A DNA stretch of 64,000 nucleotides from Shewanella sp. 10N.286.48.A6 (GCF_002873135.1 NZ_MCVI01000029.1:1-64000); one strand, 5' to 3'. Counted from the stretch's first letter, positions 52,282-62,457 are shown. Translations and numbers: made by a program. Notes: a model not told the origin generated them from the letters alone.

Positions 52282-53592
52282 TTATAAGCTTTTCATAAAT
52301 TGGCCAAATGCAGGCTCAGAGGATAATGTGGCTTGGCTGCCTTTCAGGCTAAAGTTATAACCACACAGTTTGAAGCTACCACGCATGGCAACATTGTTGA
52401 TGAGCTTGGTATTATCCAGCGGTGAAAAGCGCGCTTCGGTGCCGCTATCTGCCATTAAATCAACGCTAATGGGCCTAAATTTACTGCCATCATTAAAGAC
52501 TAATTCGGCGCAGCGTTTATCGCCTTGGGCTGTATCTAAACGCCAAATAGACTGGGCATCACCTTCATCACCTAACCAGCGTAACACTAAAATATCTTCT
52601 TGTAAGATAAGCCAAAAACCATCAGGCAGTTTTACTCGCGCAGTTTCATTGCTTGCTAATGGTTGCTCAATGGCTGCGGTTTCAACAGGTACAATTTCGG
52701 TTTTTTCTGTGCCAGTAAATAATAAGCTAATTAGATAGATAACTAGGCCAATTGCACACATAACCCCTATAGCTTTTGCCGCCATTATAAGTATTTTTTT
52801 ATTATCTTGCGCCCACACTAACCAAGATTTAAGTAATTCTGTCATCGAACCTGACTCTAATGCGCCTCGGTCAACTCGGTAGCAGGGCTTTTCATCAGCT
52901 TGATACCTAGCCTCGTCTGTTTCGCTATTGTATCCAGCTGCATTATTTGCAGAATGGTTAAACGGATTAAGCTCAGACTCTTTATAAACGGTTTCGTGCT
53001 GATAACCAGGCTCATGGCCCAGTTCGTCATCAAAACTGTTGTTATCAAAGCTTTCAATATCAGAGTTTGCGCTATCAACGTTGGCAGCGTCAGGGCTTTC
53101 AGCCCTAAGACTGGTGTTATTGCCATGTCCAATGGTCGGTTCTTGACGCTGCCTTACTCTCTGAGCGCCTGCAACAGGTTTAGCATGTGGGCCTTGATAG
53201 CCCATAACATAAAAATTATTTCTGCGGTTTTGAATACGGCTATTGCTCTTGGGTGCTGAAAACCACGCAAAACCAGCGCTCACTATGGCCGCTAAAATAA
53301 AAATGGTCACTGACACAGCAACAGGAAAACTAAATGCAATAGAAAGGCTAAAAAATAACAATAACAAGGTTGGGATTGCCACCAAAGAGCTTGGCTTAAC
53401 TGCGTCTCGTAAACGGCGTAAGCTGCTTAAAGCACTAATGGGCAGCGCCACTACCCCTGCAATAATAGTGGTAACAGAATGAGCAAATAACAGCGCGATG
53501 ATTAATACAAAAATCAAACAAGATAATTGCACAGCCAACACTCTTTGACCGTTATCTCGGCCTTGGCGACAAAATAAGGATGAAAATGACAC
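52282..53592 (-). CDS. Large membrane protein of unknown function
   Basis: This 436-residue protein has three hydrophobic segments near the N-terminus (about residues 20-100) with a possible DUF805-like pattern (SALSSLRRLRDA). A long acidic, Asn- and Ser-rich low-complexity cytoplasmic stretch follows (about 125-240). Then comes a fourth membrane helix (AIGVMCAIGLVIYLISLLF) and a periplasmic domain rich in beta strands with DGFWLILQEDILVLRW. I do not recognise the full architecture. The start is uncertain: GTG at 53592 (MSFSS) with a GGGA element, or TTG at 53604. Confidence 0.7.
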   Translation of the reverse strand: MSFSSLFCRQGRDNGQRVLAVQLSCLIFVLIIALLFAHSVTTIIAGVVALPISALSSLRRLRDAVKPSSLVAIPTLLLLFFSLSIAFSFPVAVSVTIFILAAIVSAGFAWFSAPKSNSRIQNRRNNFYVMGYQGPHAKPVAGAQRVRQRQEPTIGHGNNTSLRAESPDAANVDSANSDIESFDNNSFDDELGHEPGYQHETVYKESELNPFNHSANNAAGYNSETDEARYQADEKPCYRVDRGALESGSMTELLKSWLVWAQDNKKILIMAAKAIGVMCAIGLVIYLISLLFTGTEKTEIVPVETAAIEQPLASNETARVKLPDGFWLILQEDILVLRWLGDEGDAQSIWRLDTAQGDKRCAELVFNDGSKFRPISVDLMADSGTEARFSPLDNTKLINNVAMRGSFKLCGYNFSLKGSQATLSSEPAFGQFMKSL

Positions 53593-53946
53593 AAGAAATC
53601 CCAATAATAAATAAACAGAAACTATATAAGCAGACTAAACAATTTCATCACTAAAGTCAGCGAAACCACTGCATTTGCCGCAAAATTAATTGTAAAAACA
53701 TCAATTACAAACCATTTAGCGCCATTAACATTGCCAGTTCATTTTTTATTAACGAATATGACAAAATGAAATAGCCTTAGGTCTTTAAGCCTATGCATTA
53801 AACTAATCAATGTATTACAAAGGTTAGAAAAAAATCGCCGCTAATAACCACAGATTTATGCAGTTTTTTCCATCACAAATCTCGCAAATTGCCATGCTTT
53901 GAGTATAATACTCGCCCTGTAAAATAATCTGGTTGGAATTTGCACT
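53593..53946. other. Intergenic region upstream of gmk
   Basis: This stretch holds the upstream region of the unknown membrane protein gene and the gmk promoter. Apart from a palindrome centred on the gmk -10 no structure was seen. Confidence 0.35.
53904..53909 (+). promoter_or_regulatory. Probable gmk-rpoZ-spoT promoter (-10)
   Basis: A perfect TATAAT lies inside the palindrome GAGTATAATACTC (53901-53913), 37 bases before gmk and followed by a GC-rich CTCGCCC tract. The -35 at the expected spacing is weak. Confidence 0.4.
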
Positions 53947-54570
53947 ATGAGCGCGAGAGGAAATCTATTTATTGTGTCTGCCCCAAGTGGCGCCGGTAAA
54001 TCTTCGCTTATCTCTGCTTTATTAAAAGATAAGCCAAGCGACATGCAAGTGTCTGTATCACACACTACCCGTCAACCACGTCCTGGTGAAGTTAATGGTC
54101 AACATTATCACTTTGCCAGTGTTGAAGAATTTAAAGCGCTCATCGCTGATGAAGCTTTTTTTGAATGGGCTGAAGTGTTTGGTAACTATTACGGCACATC
54201 CCGCAAGGTCATTGAGCAAACATTAGCCAACGGTATTGATGTCTTTTTAGATATTGATTGGCAAGGCGCAGAGCAAGTTAAAAAGCTAATGCCTGAGGCC
54301 GTTGGGGTATTTATATTACCCCCTTCAAAAGCTGAGCTTGAACGCCGCCTAACTGGCCGAGGACAAGACAGCCAAGACGTGATTGACGGACGTATGGCTG
54401 AGGCTGTATCTGAGATGTCACACTATAAAGACGCTGATTATATTATTGTAAACGATGACTTTGATACCGCACTAGACGATCTGCGCGCGATCATTCGCAG
54501 CCAAAGATCAACCTGTGCTAGTCAGATCCATACTCATAATGGTATGATTAACGATCTGTTGGCAGACTAA
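53947..54570 (+). CDS. gmk: Gmk, guanylate kinase
   Basis: Gmk phosphorylates GMP to GDP, supplying GTP and (p)ppGpp synthesis. The 207-residue protein begins [20 protein letters not shown] with the ATP loop, then shows [19 protein letters not shown] for GMP binding and the [19 protein letters not shown] lid region. It heads the gmk-rpoZ-spoT unit, which links guanine nucleotide supply with the stringent response. Confidence 0.98.
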   Translation: MSARGNLFIVSAPSGAGKSSLISALLKDKPSDMQVSVSHTTRQPRPGEVNGQHYHFASVEEFKALIADEAFFEWAEVFGNYYGTSRKVIEQTLANGIDVFLDIDWQGAEQVKKLMPEAVGVFILPPSKAELERRLTGRGQDSQDVIDGRMAEAVSEMSHYKDADYIIVNDDFDTALDDLRAIIRSQRSTCASQIHTHNGMINDLLAD

Positions 54571-54629
54571 TTGTCATTAAGTACAATTTGCGTCACTTTT
54601 TCCCATAGATAACACTGGAGTTTCACCAC

Positions 54630-54908
54630 ATGGCTCGCGTAACTGTAGAAGACGCCGTACAACAAATCGGCAACCGTTTTGACATGATCCTGGTTGCAGC
54701 GCGTCGTGCACGCCAAATCGCTGTGCAAGGTAAAGACCCAATGGTTGAAGAGATGAATGATAAACCAACGGTTATCGCCCTGCGCGAAATCGAATTAGGT
54801 TTAGTCACCTCTAACACATTAGACGCTGATGAGCGTCAAACTGTACGTGAACGCGAAGCAGCTGAAATTGCCGCTGTTGCAGCAATTGCTGAAGGCCGTT
54901 CACTTTAA
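54630..54908 (+). CDS. rpoZ: RpoZ, RNA polymerase omega subunit
   Basis: This 92-residue protein begins [20 protein letters not shown] and matches omega, which stabilises RNA polymerase and forms part of the ppGpp-binding site. A GGAG element lies upstream of the ATG. It lies between gmk and spoT, an arrangement shared with E. coli. Confidence 0.98.
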   Translation: MARVTVEDAVQQIGNRFDMILVAARRARQIAVQGKDPMVEEMNDKPTVIALREIELGLVTSNTLDADERQTVREREAAEIAAVAAIAEGRSL

Positions 54909-54921
54909 GGAGTAGCGCCAC

Positions 54922-57036
54922 TTGTATCTGTTTGAAGGTCTAAAGGAGTCTGCCTCTGGTTATTTAGAACCAGCGCAAGTAGAGTTACTCAAGCAGGCGT
55001 ACATTGTTGCGCGTGATGCCCATGAAGGGCAAATGCGCACAAGTGGCGAGCCCTATATTACCCACCCCGTTGCGGTAGCCCGCATCGTTGCAGATATGCG
55101 TCTTGATCACGAGACGTTAATGGCTGCACTGCTTCACGACACCATCGAAGATACCCCAGTTACCAAAGAAGAACTCACTGAGCTATTTGGCGTAACCGTG
55201 GCTGAACTGGTCGAAGGCGTGTCTAAACTTGAAAAAATCAAGTTCCGCGATAAAAAAGAAGCCCAAGCTGAAAACTTCCGCAAGATGATGATGGCAATGA
55301 CGCAAGATATTCGCGTTATTTTGATCAAACTTGCTGACAGAACGCATAACATGCGAACTTTGGGTGCATTACGTCCTGACAAGCGTCGTCGTATTGCCCG
55401 TGAAACCTTAGAGATTTACGCACCGATTGCTAACCGTCTTGGTATTCACAATATCAAAAGCGAATTAGAAGATTTAGGTTTTCAAGCCTATTATCCGATG
55501 CGATATCGCGTTTTAAAAGAAGTCGTAAAAGCAGCCCGTGGTAATAGAAAAGAACTGATTAACAGTATTGAAACTGCCATAACCTCTCGCCTTGAAGATG
55601 CTGGAATTAACTGCAAGGTCAAAGGTCGTGAGAAAAACCTTTACTCAATTTACCTTAAAATGAGTAAAAAAGAACTGCAGTTTCAAGAAGTCATGGACAT
55701 TTATGCCTTCAGAGTCATGGTCGATTCCATTGACACCTGTTACCGTGTATTAGGTGCCATGCATGGTCTTTATAAGCCTCATCCCGGTCGCTTTAAAGAT
55801 TATATTGCCATTCCTAAAGCCAATGGTTATCAATCATTGCACACCTCATTATTTGGCCCCCATGCGGTTCCTGTTGAAGTACAAATACGTACTGAAGAAA
55901 TGGACCTGATGGCGGACAAAGGGGTTGCTGCTCATTGGATGTATAAGAGCGGCACCAGTAGTTCACAACAAAGTACCACCCAAGTTCGCGCCCATAAGTG
56001 GATGCAAAGCTTGCTGGAGCTACAACAAAGCGCCAGTAGCTCATTTGAGTTTGTGGAAAATGTTAAAACTGAGCTATTCCCTGAAGAAATATACGTATTC
56101 ACCCCAGAAGGCCGCATTTTAGAGCTGCCGGTGAATGCAACAGCGGTCGACTTTGCTTACGAAGTCCATACCGATGTGGGTAACACCTGTGTCGGCGCCC
56201 GTGTTAACCGTCAAGCTTATCCATTAAGTCAGCCGTTAATATCAGGCCAAACCGTTGAAATTATTACAGCTAAAGGCGCAAGACCTAATGCTGCATGGCT
56301 TAACTTTGTCGTAACAGGTAAAGCCCGCGGTAAAATTCGTCAAGTCTTGAAAAGTTTAACCAGTGACGATGCTGTGGCGCTCGGCAAACGGCTACTGAAC
56401 CACGCATTAGGTGAAAACAAGCTTGATGACATCACCTTAGAGCAGCTTAAAAAAGTTATTGCTGAAACTAAGCATGACAATCTTGAATCGTTATTGGCTG
56501 ATATCGGCCTAGGTAATGCCATGAGCATTGTGGTTGCCCAGCGCTTAATGGGTCACAAGCTCACCACTAAGAATGAAGATAGCGAAACCGAAGAGCACTT
56601 GATGCCAATTCGCGGCGCTGAAGGCATGTTGGTGACCTTCGCAAATTGCTGTCGTCCAATTCCAGGTGATGCTGTCATCGCCCATGTAAGCCCAGGCAAA
56701 GGCCTTGTGGTACACATGGAAAATTGCTCAAATATCCGTGGTTATCAAAGCGAGCCAGACAAATATATCCCAGTACATTGGGATAACGTTGAAGGTGAAA
56801 GCTATCAAGCCAATCTGCGAGTTGAAATTGTCAATCATCAAGGCGCACTGGCAAAAATCACCAGTATTATTGCTGCCGCCGGCTCAAATATTCATAACTT
56901 GAGCACTGAAGAGCGTGATGGCAGAGTCTATCTCATTAACCTGCGGATCTCAGTCGACGACCGTGTTCATTTGGCCAATGTTATGCGCCGCATTAGGGTA
57001 TTACCTGAAGTCCTGCGCACCTCACGTAACCGCTAA
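54922..57036 (+). CDS. spoT: SpoT, bifunctional (p)ppGpp synthetase/hydrolase
   Basis: SpoT controls the alarmone (p)ppGpp. The 704-residue protein has an N-terminal HD hydrolase domain (GEPYITHPVAVA, LLHDTIEDTP), a synthetase domain (YAFRVMV, AIPKANGYQSLHT, EVQIRTEEMD), a TGS domain (IYVFTPEGRILELP) and a C-terminal ACT domain (HQGALAKITSII). The hydrolase histidine-aspartate pair is present. The TTG start at 54922 follows an AAGGAG element and matches the known TTG start of E. coli spoT. Confidence 0.97.
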   Translation: MYLFEGLKESASGYLEPAQVELLKQAYIVARDAHEGQMRTSGEPYITHPVAVARIVADMRLDHETLMAALLHDTIEDTPVTKEELTELFGVTVAELVEGVSKLEKIKFRDKKEAQAENFRKMMMAMTQDIRVILIKLADRTHNMRTLGALRPDKRRRIARETLEIYAPIANRLGIHNIKSELEDLGFQAYYPMRYRVLKEVVKAARGNRKELINSIETAITSRLEDAGINCKVKGREKNLYSIYLKMSKKELQFQEVMDIYAFRVMVDSIDTCYRVLGAMHGLYKPHPGRFKDYIAIPKANGYQSLHTSLFGPHAVPVEVQIRTEEMDLMADKGVAAHWMYKSGTSSSQQSTTQVRAHKWMQSLLELQQSASSSFEFVENVKTELFPEEIYVFTPEGRILELPVNATAVDFAYEVHTDVGNTCVGARVNRQAYPLSQPLISGQTVEIITAKGARPNAAWLNFVVTGKARGKIRQVLKSLTSDDAVALGKRLLNHALGENKLDDITLEQLKKVIAETKHDNLESLLADIGLGNAMSIVVAQRLMGHKLTTKNEDSETEEHLMPIRGAEGMLVTFANCCRPIPGDAVIAHVSPGKGLVVHMENCSNIRGYQSEPDKYIPVHWDNVEGESYQANLRVEIVNHQGALAKITSIIAAAGSNIHNLSTEERDGRVYLINLRISVDDRVHLANVMRRIRVLPEVLRTSRNR

Positions 57037-57173
57037 TAAATCAATCACGACTTCTGCACTGCAGAAGTCTTGCGCACCTGCCACAAACGTTAGTAATATT
57101 GATCCCCTAAATCCCTAAGTTAGATAACAGCTTAGGGATGACATCATTCATTTACTTGATCGCAGAGGGCGTC

Positions 57174-57557
57174 ATGGCAGAAAAAATCATCATCGCAACC
57201 GATAAAGCTCCAACAGCAATTGGCACCTATTCTCAAGCTGTAAAAGTAGGTAGCACTGTTTACCTTTCAGGCCAAATCCCACTCGTACCAAGCACCATGG
57301 AAATGGTTAGCGATGATTTCTCTGAGCAGGTTGTACAGGTTTTCGAAAACTTAACCGCAGTATGTGATGCCGCTGGCGGCACTATGGCTGATATCGTTAA
57401 ACTGAATATCTTTTTAACCGACTTATCTCACTTCGCTACCGTTAATGAAATCATGGCGCGCTACTTTACTCAACCTTATCCAGCACGTGCTGCAATCGGG
57501 GTAAAACAGCTGCCAAAAGGCTCATTAGTGGAAATGGATGGAATAATGGAGATCTAG
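57174..57557 (+). CDS. ridA: RidA-family reactive enamine/imine deaminase
   Basis: RidA hydrolyses reactive enamine intermediates made by PLP enzymes such as threonine dehydratase. The 127-residue protein shows [29 protein letters not shown], the catalytic arginine in [21 protein letters not shown], and the usual family length. I chose the ATG at 57174 (MAEKIII). It follows spoT, in the place where E. coli has trmH. Confidence 0.95.
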   Translation: MAEKIIIATDKAPTAIGTYSQAVKVGSTVYLSGQIPLVPSTMEMVSDDFSEQVVQVFENLTAVCDAAGGTMADIVKLNIFLTDLSHFATVNEIMARYFTQPYPARAAIGVKQLPKGSLVEMDGIMEI

Positions 57558-57580
57558 CTCACAAACCGAGTTTTATCCTG

Positions 57581-57606
57581 AAGGGTGCCATTGGCACCCT
57601 TTTTTA
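57581..57606 (+). terminator. Terminator of the gmk-rpoZ-spoT-ridA unit
   Basis: A perfect 9-bp stem (AAGGGTGCC with its complement, 3-base loop) and a T run lie about 24 bases past the ridA stop. Confidence 0.92.
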
Positions 57607-57781
57607 TTAGAGCTATTACTCAAGAGGTATTTAACTTTCAGTGAAACATGCTAGTTTATAAGTAGAAATTATCTCGTTAAGTTGTTCTCGCGTTTGCGAA
57701 TAGGCTGATAAATAGCCATACTGAGATGATTGCATTAGCAAACTACAAATAAATGCATCCTACATTAAAAACAAAAAGAAC

Positions 57782-59449
57782 ATGGAATTGTCGATGGAAA
57801 ATCTAATAAAAACGCCAGTAGAAATGTTATCTCATTGGGCTGAAACCCAAGGGGATGCCGTATATTTACGACAACCAATTAACGGCCAGTTTGTTGACTT
57901 CACATGGGGAGAAGTTCAGCAAAAGGTACAACAAATTGCAGGCGCATTACGCCACTTAGGTCTTGTACCGGGTGACAAAGTTGCTCTGCTTTCTAAAAAC
58001 TGTGCCGAGTGGTTTATTACCGATCTTGCCCTTATGCACGGCGGCTACATCAGTGTGCCAATCTATCCCACTGCTAACGCTGAAATGATCCGCTATGTAT
58101 TAGAACACAGTGGCGCTAAAGCTATCTTCACCGGAAAACTTGATTTTTGGGCCGACCAAGAAGCCGGTGTCGGCGGTGAAATCCTCCGTTTAGCTTTACC
58201 TTATGACACCATGCCAGCGCAATATCATTGGGAAAAACTGCTTGAGTTAGGGCAACCATTATTGGATGCGCCTACGCCTAGTAGCGATCAAATGATGACG
58301 CTCATTTACACCTCGGGCTCTACTGGTAAACCAAAAGGTGCAATGCAAACCTTCGGCAGTTACGGCTGGACTTGTGAAGCGGTTGTTCGCGATTTAAAAA
58401 CCAATACCACAGACAGATTATTATCCTACTTGCCTTTAGCGCACATTACTGAGCGGGTAGCGATTCAAGGATCGTCTTTTTACTCCGGCTCGTCGGTGGC
58501 GTTTGTAGAAAGTTTAGATTCTTTTGTGGCTGATGTGCAGCGATGCCGCCCGACGGTATTTTTCTCGGTGCCGCGTTTATGGACCCTGTTTCAGCTCAAT
58601 ATTGTCAATAAAATTGGCCAAAGCAAGCTGGATTTATTGCTTAAAATCCCACTGGTTAGCGGCTTAGTTAAACGTAAAATCCAAAAAGGTTTAGGCTTAG
58701 AGCATTGCCGTTTATTAGGTTCAGGATCAGCCCCCATCCCACCATCTCAATTAGAGTGGTACAACAAAATCGGCATGAATATTTCAGAAGCCTGGGGCAT
58801 GACCGAAAACTGTGCTTACTCAATTATTAACTTCCCATTTAATGCCTCAAAAATTGGTAGCGTGGGTCGCCCTGTTGAAGGCTGCCAAGTTCGCCGCACC
58901 GATGAAGGTGAGTTAATGGTTAAGAGCCCAGGTTTGATGACAGGTTATTACAAGCAAGAAGAAGCCACAGCAGCATGCTTTGATGCTGATGGATTTTTCC
59001 ATACGGGTGACTTATGTGAAATCGATGAAGATGGCTACATTTCTATCACTGGCCGCGTTAAAGATAACTTTAAAACCTCTAAAGGTAAGTATGTGGCGCC
59101 GGTGCCTATTGAGCGTAAAATAGCCCAAGATCCGCACATTGAGCTACTTTGTGTCATTGGCTCAGGCTTACCGCACCCGATCACCTTAGTGCAATTATCT
59201 GAAGGCTCAGCCTTGCAAGCCCGCGAAGAAGTGCGCGCGTCACTGAAAGCGACCCTAGATGGAGTTAACCCGCACCTTGAGTCCCATGAAGTTGTGGATG
59301 CCATTGTCGTAGTGACAGAGCCTTGGACCATTGAAAATGATGCCCTAACCCCTACACTTAAAATTAAGCGTCATGTGTTAGAAAAGCAGTTCAGTGCCAA
59401 AGTTGACGGTATTCGCGGCGCTAAAGTGTGCTGGGAAGACGAGATTTAG
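57782..59449 (+). CDS. Long-chain fatty acyl-CoA synthetase-like AMP-forming enzyme
   Basis: This 555-residue adenylate-forming enzyme activates a carboxylic acid, most likely a long-chain fatty acid, to its CoA thioester via an acyl-AMP. The AMP-binding P-loop is LIYTSGSTGKPKGAM, with YLPLAHITER, the adenine motif NISEAWGMTENC and the hinge stretch HTGDLCEIDEDGYISITGRVKDNFKTSKGKYVAP. The overall pattern fits the long-chain (Faa/ACSL-like) branch rather than classic FadD. Two starts are near each other (57782, 57794). It lies alone, with a terminator on each side. Confidence 0.88.
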   Translation: MELSMENLIKTPVEMLSHWAETQGDAVYLRQPINGQFVDFTWGEVQQKVQQIAGALRHLGLVPGDKVALLSKNCAEWFITDLALMHGGYISVPIYPTANAEMIRYVLEHSGAKAIFTGKLDFWADQEAGVGGEILRLALPYDTMPAQYHWEKLLELGQPLLDAPTPSSDQMMTLIYTSGSTGKPKGAMQTFGSYGWTCEAVVRDLKTNTTDRLLSYLPLAHITERVAIQGSSFYSGSSVAFVESLDSFVADVQRCRPTVFFSVPRLWTLFQLNIVNKIGQSKLDLLLKIPLVSGLVKRKIQKGLGLEHCRLLGSGSAPIPPSQLEWYNKIGMNISEAWGMTENCAYSIINFPFNASKIGSVGRPVEGCQVRRTDEGELMVKSPGLMTGYYKQEEATAACFDADGFFHTGDLCEIDEDGYISITGRVKDNFKTSKGKYVAPVPIERKIAQDPHIELLCVIGSGLPHPITLVQLSEGSALQAREEVRASLKATLDGVNPHLESHEVVDAIVVVTEPWTIENDALTPTLKIKRHVLEKQFSAKVDGIRGAKVCWEDEI

Positions 59450-59477
59450 CACCACAGTAATTCGCTTCAATATATTG

Positions 59478-59512
59478 GCCGCCTAAGCTTTAACAAGCCG
59501 GCGGCTTTTTTA
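59478..59512 (+). terminator. Terminator of the acyl-CoA synthetase gene
   Basis: GCCGCC and GGCGGC pair around a 16-base loop, followed by seven T residues about 28 bases after the stop codon. Confidence 0.85.
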
Positions 59513-59625
59513 TCAATGACATTTGTCACCTCAAACTGGTGACGTTTGTGTCTGCCCTGTGCAAGCCCTTTGTTAGATACTAACTCCGTAGCAACACACC
59601 TTAAATGCAATAAACGGAGTTAATC

Positions 59626-60330
59626 ATGACATCACTAATCTTAAAATCTCTTATCTCAAAATCAACCGTCATGGCGGTAACACTGACGTTAGTCAGTAGT
59701 GCTAGCAATGCCGATATCGGCGCTATCGATATGGCAGCCAACACAATGGATCTACAACAGCTAAAGGTTCTCAGCGAACAATCTGTGGATTATGAACACG
59801 CCTATGCACAATATCGCATCGCCATTACAGCCAATATTAGCGGTCTGCGCGGAGTGGCTAAAAAAGCCCTCAATGATGCACAGTCGACACTTGAAACTGT
59901 ATTGAGCCGTGAAGACGATGCTGAGTCAATGGCGCTACTGGCTTCTGTTTACGGTATGCAAATCGCCAATGACTCAAGCAAAGGACAATCTCTGGGAATG
60001 AAGGTAAGTGCTTTACTGGCTCAAGCAGAACAACTCAGCCCTGAAAATCCCCGTATTGCGTTAGTCAGAGCAATGAGCGCCTTTTATACTCCCGCTCAAT
60101 ATGGCGGCGGTATGGATAAGGCTGAGCAATATGCCACTGATGCGATTCGTTTTTATGAACAGCCATGTGTTGATATCTGCTGGGGGCATACTGAAGCGTA
60201 CACCTGGCGCGGAATCGCTAAGCAAGAATTAGGTCGTCAAAAAGAAGCAATTAATGATTGGCAACACGCTGTAGAAATTGATCCTAATTACGCTTGGGCA
60301 AATTTTTTACTTAAACAACAAGCGCGTTAA
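59626..60330 (+). CDS. Secreted TPR-repeat protein of unknown function
   Basis: This 234-residue protein has an N-terminal signal peptide (about residues 1-28, ending SASNA). It then contains several helical TPR-like repeats, most clearly the C-terminal AYTWRGIAKQELGRQKEAINDWQHAVEIDP. Repeat proteins of this kind usually mediate protein contacts, but no partner is known here. The ATG has a GGAG element upstream. It lies 80 bases before the two-component pair and reads the same way, which suggests one transcription unit. Confidence 0.75.
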   Translation: MTSLILKSLISKSTVMAVTLTLVSSASNADIGAIDMAANTMDLQQLKVLSEQSVDYEHAYAQYRIAITANISGLRGVAKKALNDAQSTLETVLSREDDAESMALLASVYGMQIANDSSKGQSLGMKVSALLAQAEQLSPENPRIALVRAMSAFYTPAQYGGGMDKAEQYATDAIRFYEQPCVDICWGHTEAYTWRGIAKQELGRQKEAINDWQHAVEIDPNYAWANFLLKQQAR

Positions 60331-60410
60331 TCCGATGCTGCTGAAGCTAGCTACTGCAGACATACACATTATGACTCGGTTGCAGTATGCTAACTTCGCA
60401 AGGAGGCTTC

Positions 60411-61571
60411 ATGTCTAATATCAATACAAAACACTCGGTCAATAGTAGCAACACTCGCGTTCACCCAGAAAATGCCTATCGACAAAAAACAGCTTGGGTA
60501 TATCTGCTCAATCTGATTTTTTACTTTATTCCACTTTGGTTTATGCGGGATGATTGGGCTCGGGTCGGTGTCAGCTTGTTACTCATATTTCCCTTCTTAT
60601 ATGGGTACTTTTGGGCTTACAAAAGCTCAGCCGTTCAAGGGAAATATCCTATTGCTTTAATGCTCATCACTGCGAGCATTGCCACCATATTTACCAGCGG
60701 CTCCATTTCATTTTTCAGTTTTGCCGGTTTTTTTATTGGTTTTTTCTATTCACTGCGCACCGCCATTATTAGCTTTATTCTTATCAGTACTTGGCTGTGG
60801 CTACTCAATTACATCGTGGGCTATGAAGCTTATTATTTTCCGCTATACGGTATGTTAATCACCTTTGTGGTGGGGCTATTTGGCGTGGTTGAGCATAACA
60901 ATGAACGCATCAGGCGCCAACAAAGACAATCAAATGATGAAATCGCTAACTTAGCAACGGCACTGGAGCGTGAACGTATTGCGCGCGATTTACATGACAT
61001 CATGGGGCACAATTTATCTTCCATTGCACTGAAAGCACAACTCGCCGAAAAACTGGTTGAAGCAGGCGAGCTTGCTGTTGCAAAACAGCATTTACAGGAA
61101 CTTGCTGATATCGCCAGAAACAGCTTAACTGAAATTCGCCAAACGGTTTCTAATTACAAACATAAAGGCTTACAAGATACGGTCAATCAACTATGCAGTT
61201 TATTAAGACAAAAAGAAATTGAAGTACATCTCGAGGGTAAATTACCACCATTAACACCTTTGCAAGAATCTCAACTAGGGCTAATGTTGACAGAATTAGT
61301 TAATAATATGCTCAAACATAGCCAAGCCAGTCAATGTGTATGGTGCTTTAACACCTTGGATAAGCAGCTTATTGTTAGCCTAAGTGACAATGCTAACACC
61401 AAAGTTATTAAAGAAGGTAATGGCTTAAAAGGCATTAGAGAGCGAGTGAACTTATTGGGCGGCAAGTTTAGTTATCATATTAACGATGGCTACCGTTTTA
61501 GCATCAGTTTGCCCCTTGAAGCAGAGCAAGTCAGTGAACCTAAAGTTGACAACGACACGGAACAGCCTTAA
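60411..61571 (+). CDS. DesK-like sensor histidine kinase
   Basis: This 386-residue protein has five or six N-terminal membrane helices without a large periplasmic domain, followed by a HisKA_3 dimerisation helix with the phospho-acceptor H195 in RIARDLHDIMGHNLSSI, and a HATPase_c domain (LTELVNNMLKHSQAS, GNGLKGIRERVNLLGG). This architecture is that of DesK, which senses membrane thickness and fluidity. The signal here is unknown. The ATG follows a perfect AGGAGG. It overlaps the response regulator start by one base. Confidence 0.92.
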   Translation: MSNINTKHSVNSSNTRVHPENAYRQKTAWVYLLNLIFYFIPLWFMRDDWARVGVSLLLIFPFLYGYFWAYKSSAVQGKYPIALMLITASIATIFTSGSISFFSFAGFFIGFFYSLRTAIISFILISTWLWLLNYIVGYEAYYFPLYGMLITFVVGLFGVVEHNNERIRRQQRQSNDEIANLATALERERIARDLHDIMGHNLSSIALKAQLAEKLVEAGELAVAKQHLQELADIARNSLTEIRQTVSNYKHKGLQDTVNQLCSLLRQKEIEVHLEGKLPPLTPLQESQLGLMLTELVNNMLKHSQASQCVWCFNTLDKQLIVSLSDNANTKVIKEGNGLKGIRERVNLLGGKFSYHINDGYRFSISLPLEAEQVSEPKVDNDTEQP

Positions 61572-62206
61572 TGAAGATTTTATTAGCAGAAGATCAAGCC
61601 ATGGTGCGCGGGGCATTATCTGCCCTACTTACCCTTGCCAAAGATGAACTCGGTGAAGTCGATATCACAGAAGCAGAAGATGGTAACCAAGCCATGGCAA
61701 TGCTTAAAGAGCAGCATTTTGATTTGCTGCTCAGTGATATTGAAATGCCCGGTCACAGCGGCGTTGAGCTGGCTCAGTGGCTCGCAGCATATCAAGCCGA
61801 GGCTGCAACAATGCAACCTAAAACTAAAACTAAAATCATCATCTTAACCACTTTTGGCCGCGTAGGTTACATCAAAAGAGCACTCAGTTGTGGCGTCGAG
61901 GGATTTTTGCTAAAAGATGCGCCATCAGAAAGTCTAGTCAACGCTATTAAACAGGTGATGGCAGGTAAAAAAATTATCGATCCAGAGCTGGCGATCAGCG
62001 CCATTGGTGATATTGACCCACTCAATGATAAAGAAAGAAAAGCGCTACGATTAGCCAGTGATGGCTTATCAACCAGTGATATCGCCGCCCAGTTATTTAT
62101 CGCCGAAGGTACTGTGCGGAATTACCTTTCTGAAGCGATCTCCAAGCTCAATGCCACCAATCGCATAGATGCGGCGCGAATAGCTAAACAAAAAGGCTGG
62201 TTATAG
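61571..62206 (+). CDS. NarL/DesR-family response regulator
   Basis: This 211-residue regulator has an N-terminal receiver domain with D56 in DLLLSDIEMPGHSG as phospho-acceptor, the conserved lysine K115 in FLLKDAP, and a C-terminal LuxR-type helix-turn-helix (KERKALRLASDGLSTSDIAAQLFIAEGTVRNYLSEAI). A short insertion (about 75-88, QAEAATMQPKTKTK) follows the receiver's third strand. It pairs with the kinase just upstream. The genes it controls are unknown. Confidence 0.93.
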   Translation: MKILLAEDQAMVRGALSALLTLAKDELGEVDITEAEDGNQAMAMLKEQHFDLLLSDIEMPGHSGVELAQWLAAYQAEAATMQPKTKTKIIILTTFGRVGYIKRALSCGVEGFLLKDAPSESLVNAIKQVMAGKKIIDPELAISAIGDIDPLNDKERKALRLASDGLSTSDIAAQLFIAEGTVRNYLSEAISKLNATNRIDAARIAKQKGWL

Positions 62207-62457
62207 AGGCAGTTAAGCCTGATATCTGGATTAATATTGCCTTGTATTAAAACTCTGCTAAGATAAGCCATAACATCTGTATATATTTACAGTACTATCA
62301 TTGCTAACAAGCATCAGGGCGATAAAGTTGACTGTATAACTCTTTGGATAACTGTCAAAGTTAACCCCAAAGTGAATGACTCAATTTAATCAGCGAGCTT
62401 TACAATATCAACAAAGTCTAAGTGATGAAGTCTGTGGTCAACTCAATAGATAAAGGC

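Noticed and set aside
52900..53259. 119-codon plus-strand frame opposite the unknown membrane protein gene
   Set aside because: Overlaps the low-complexity part of the minus-strand gene; no ribosome-binding site and no recognisable motif.
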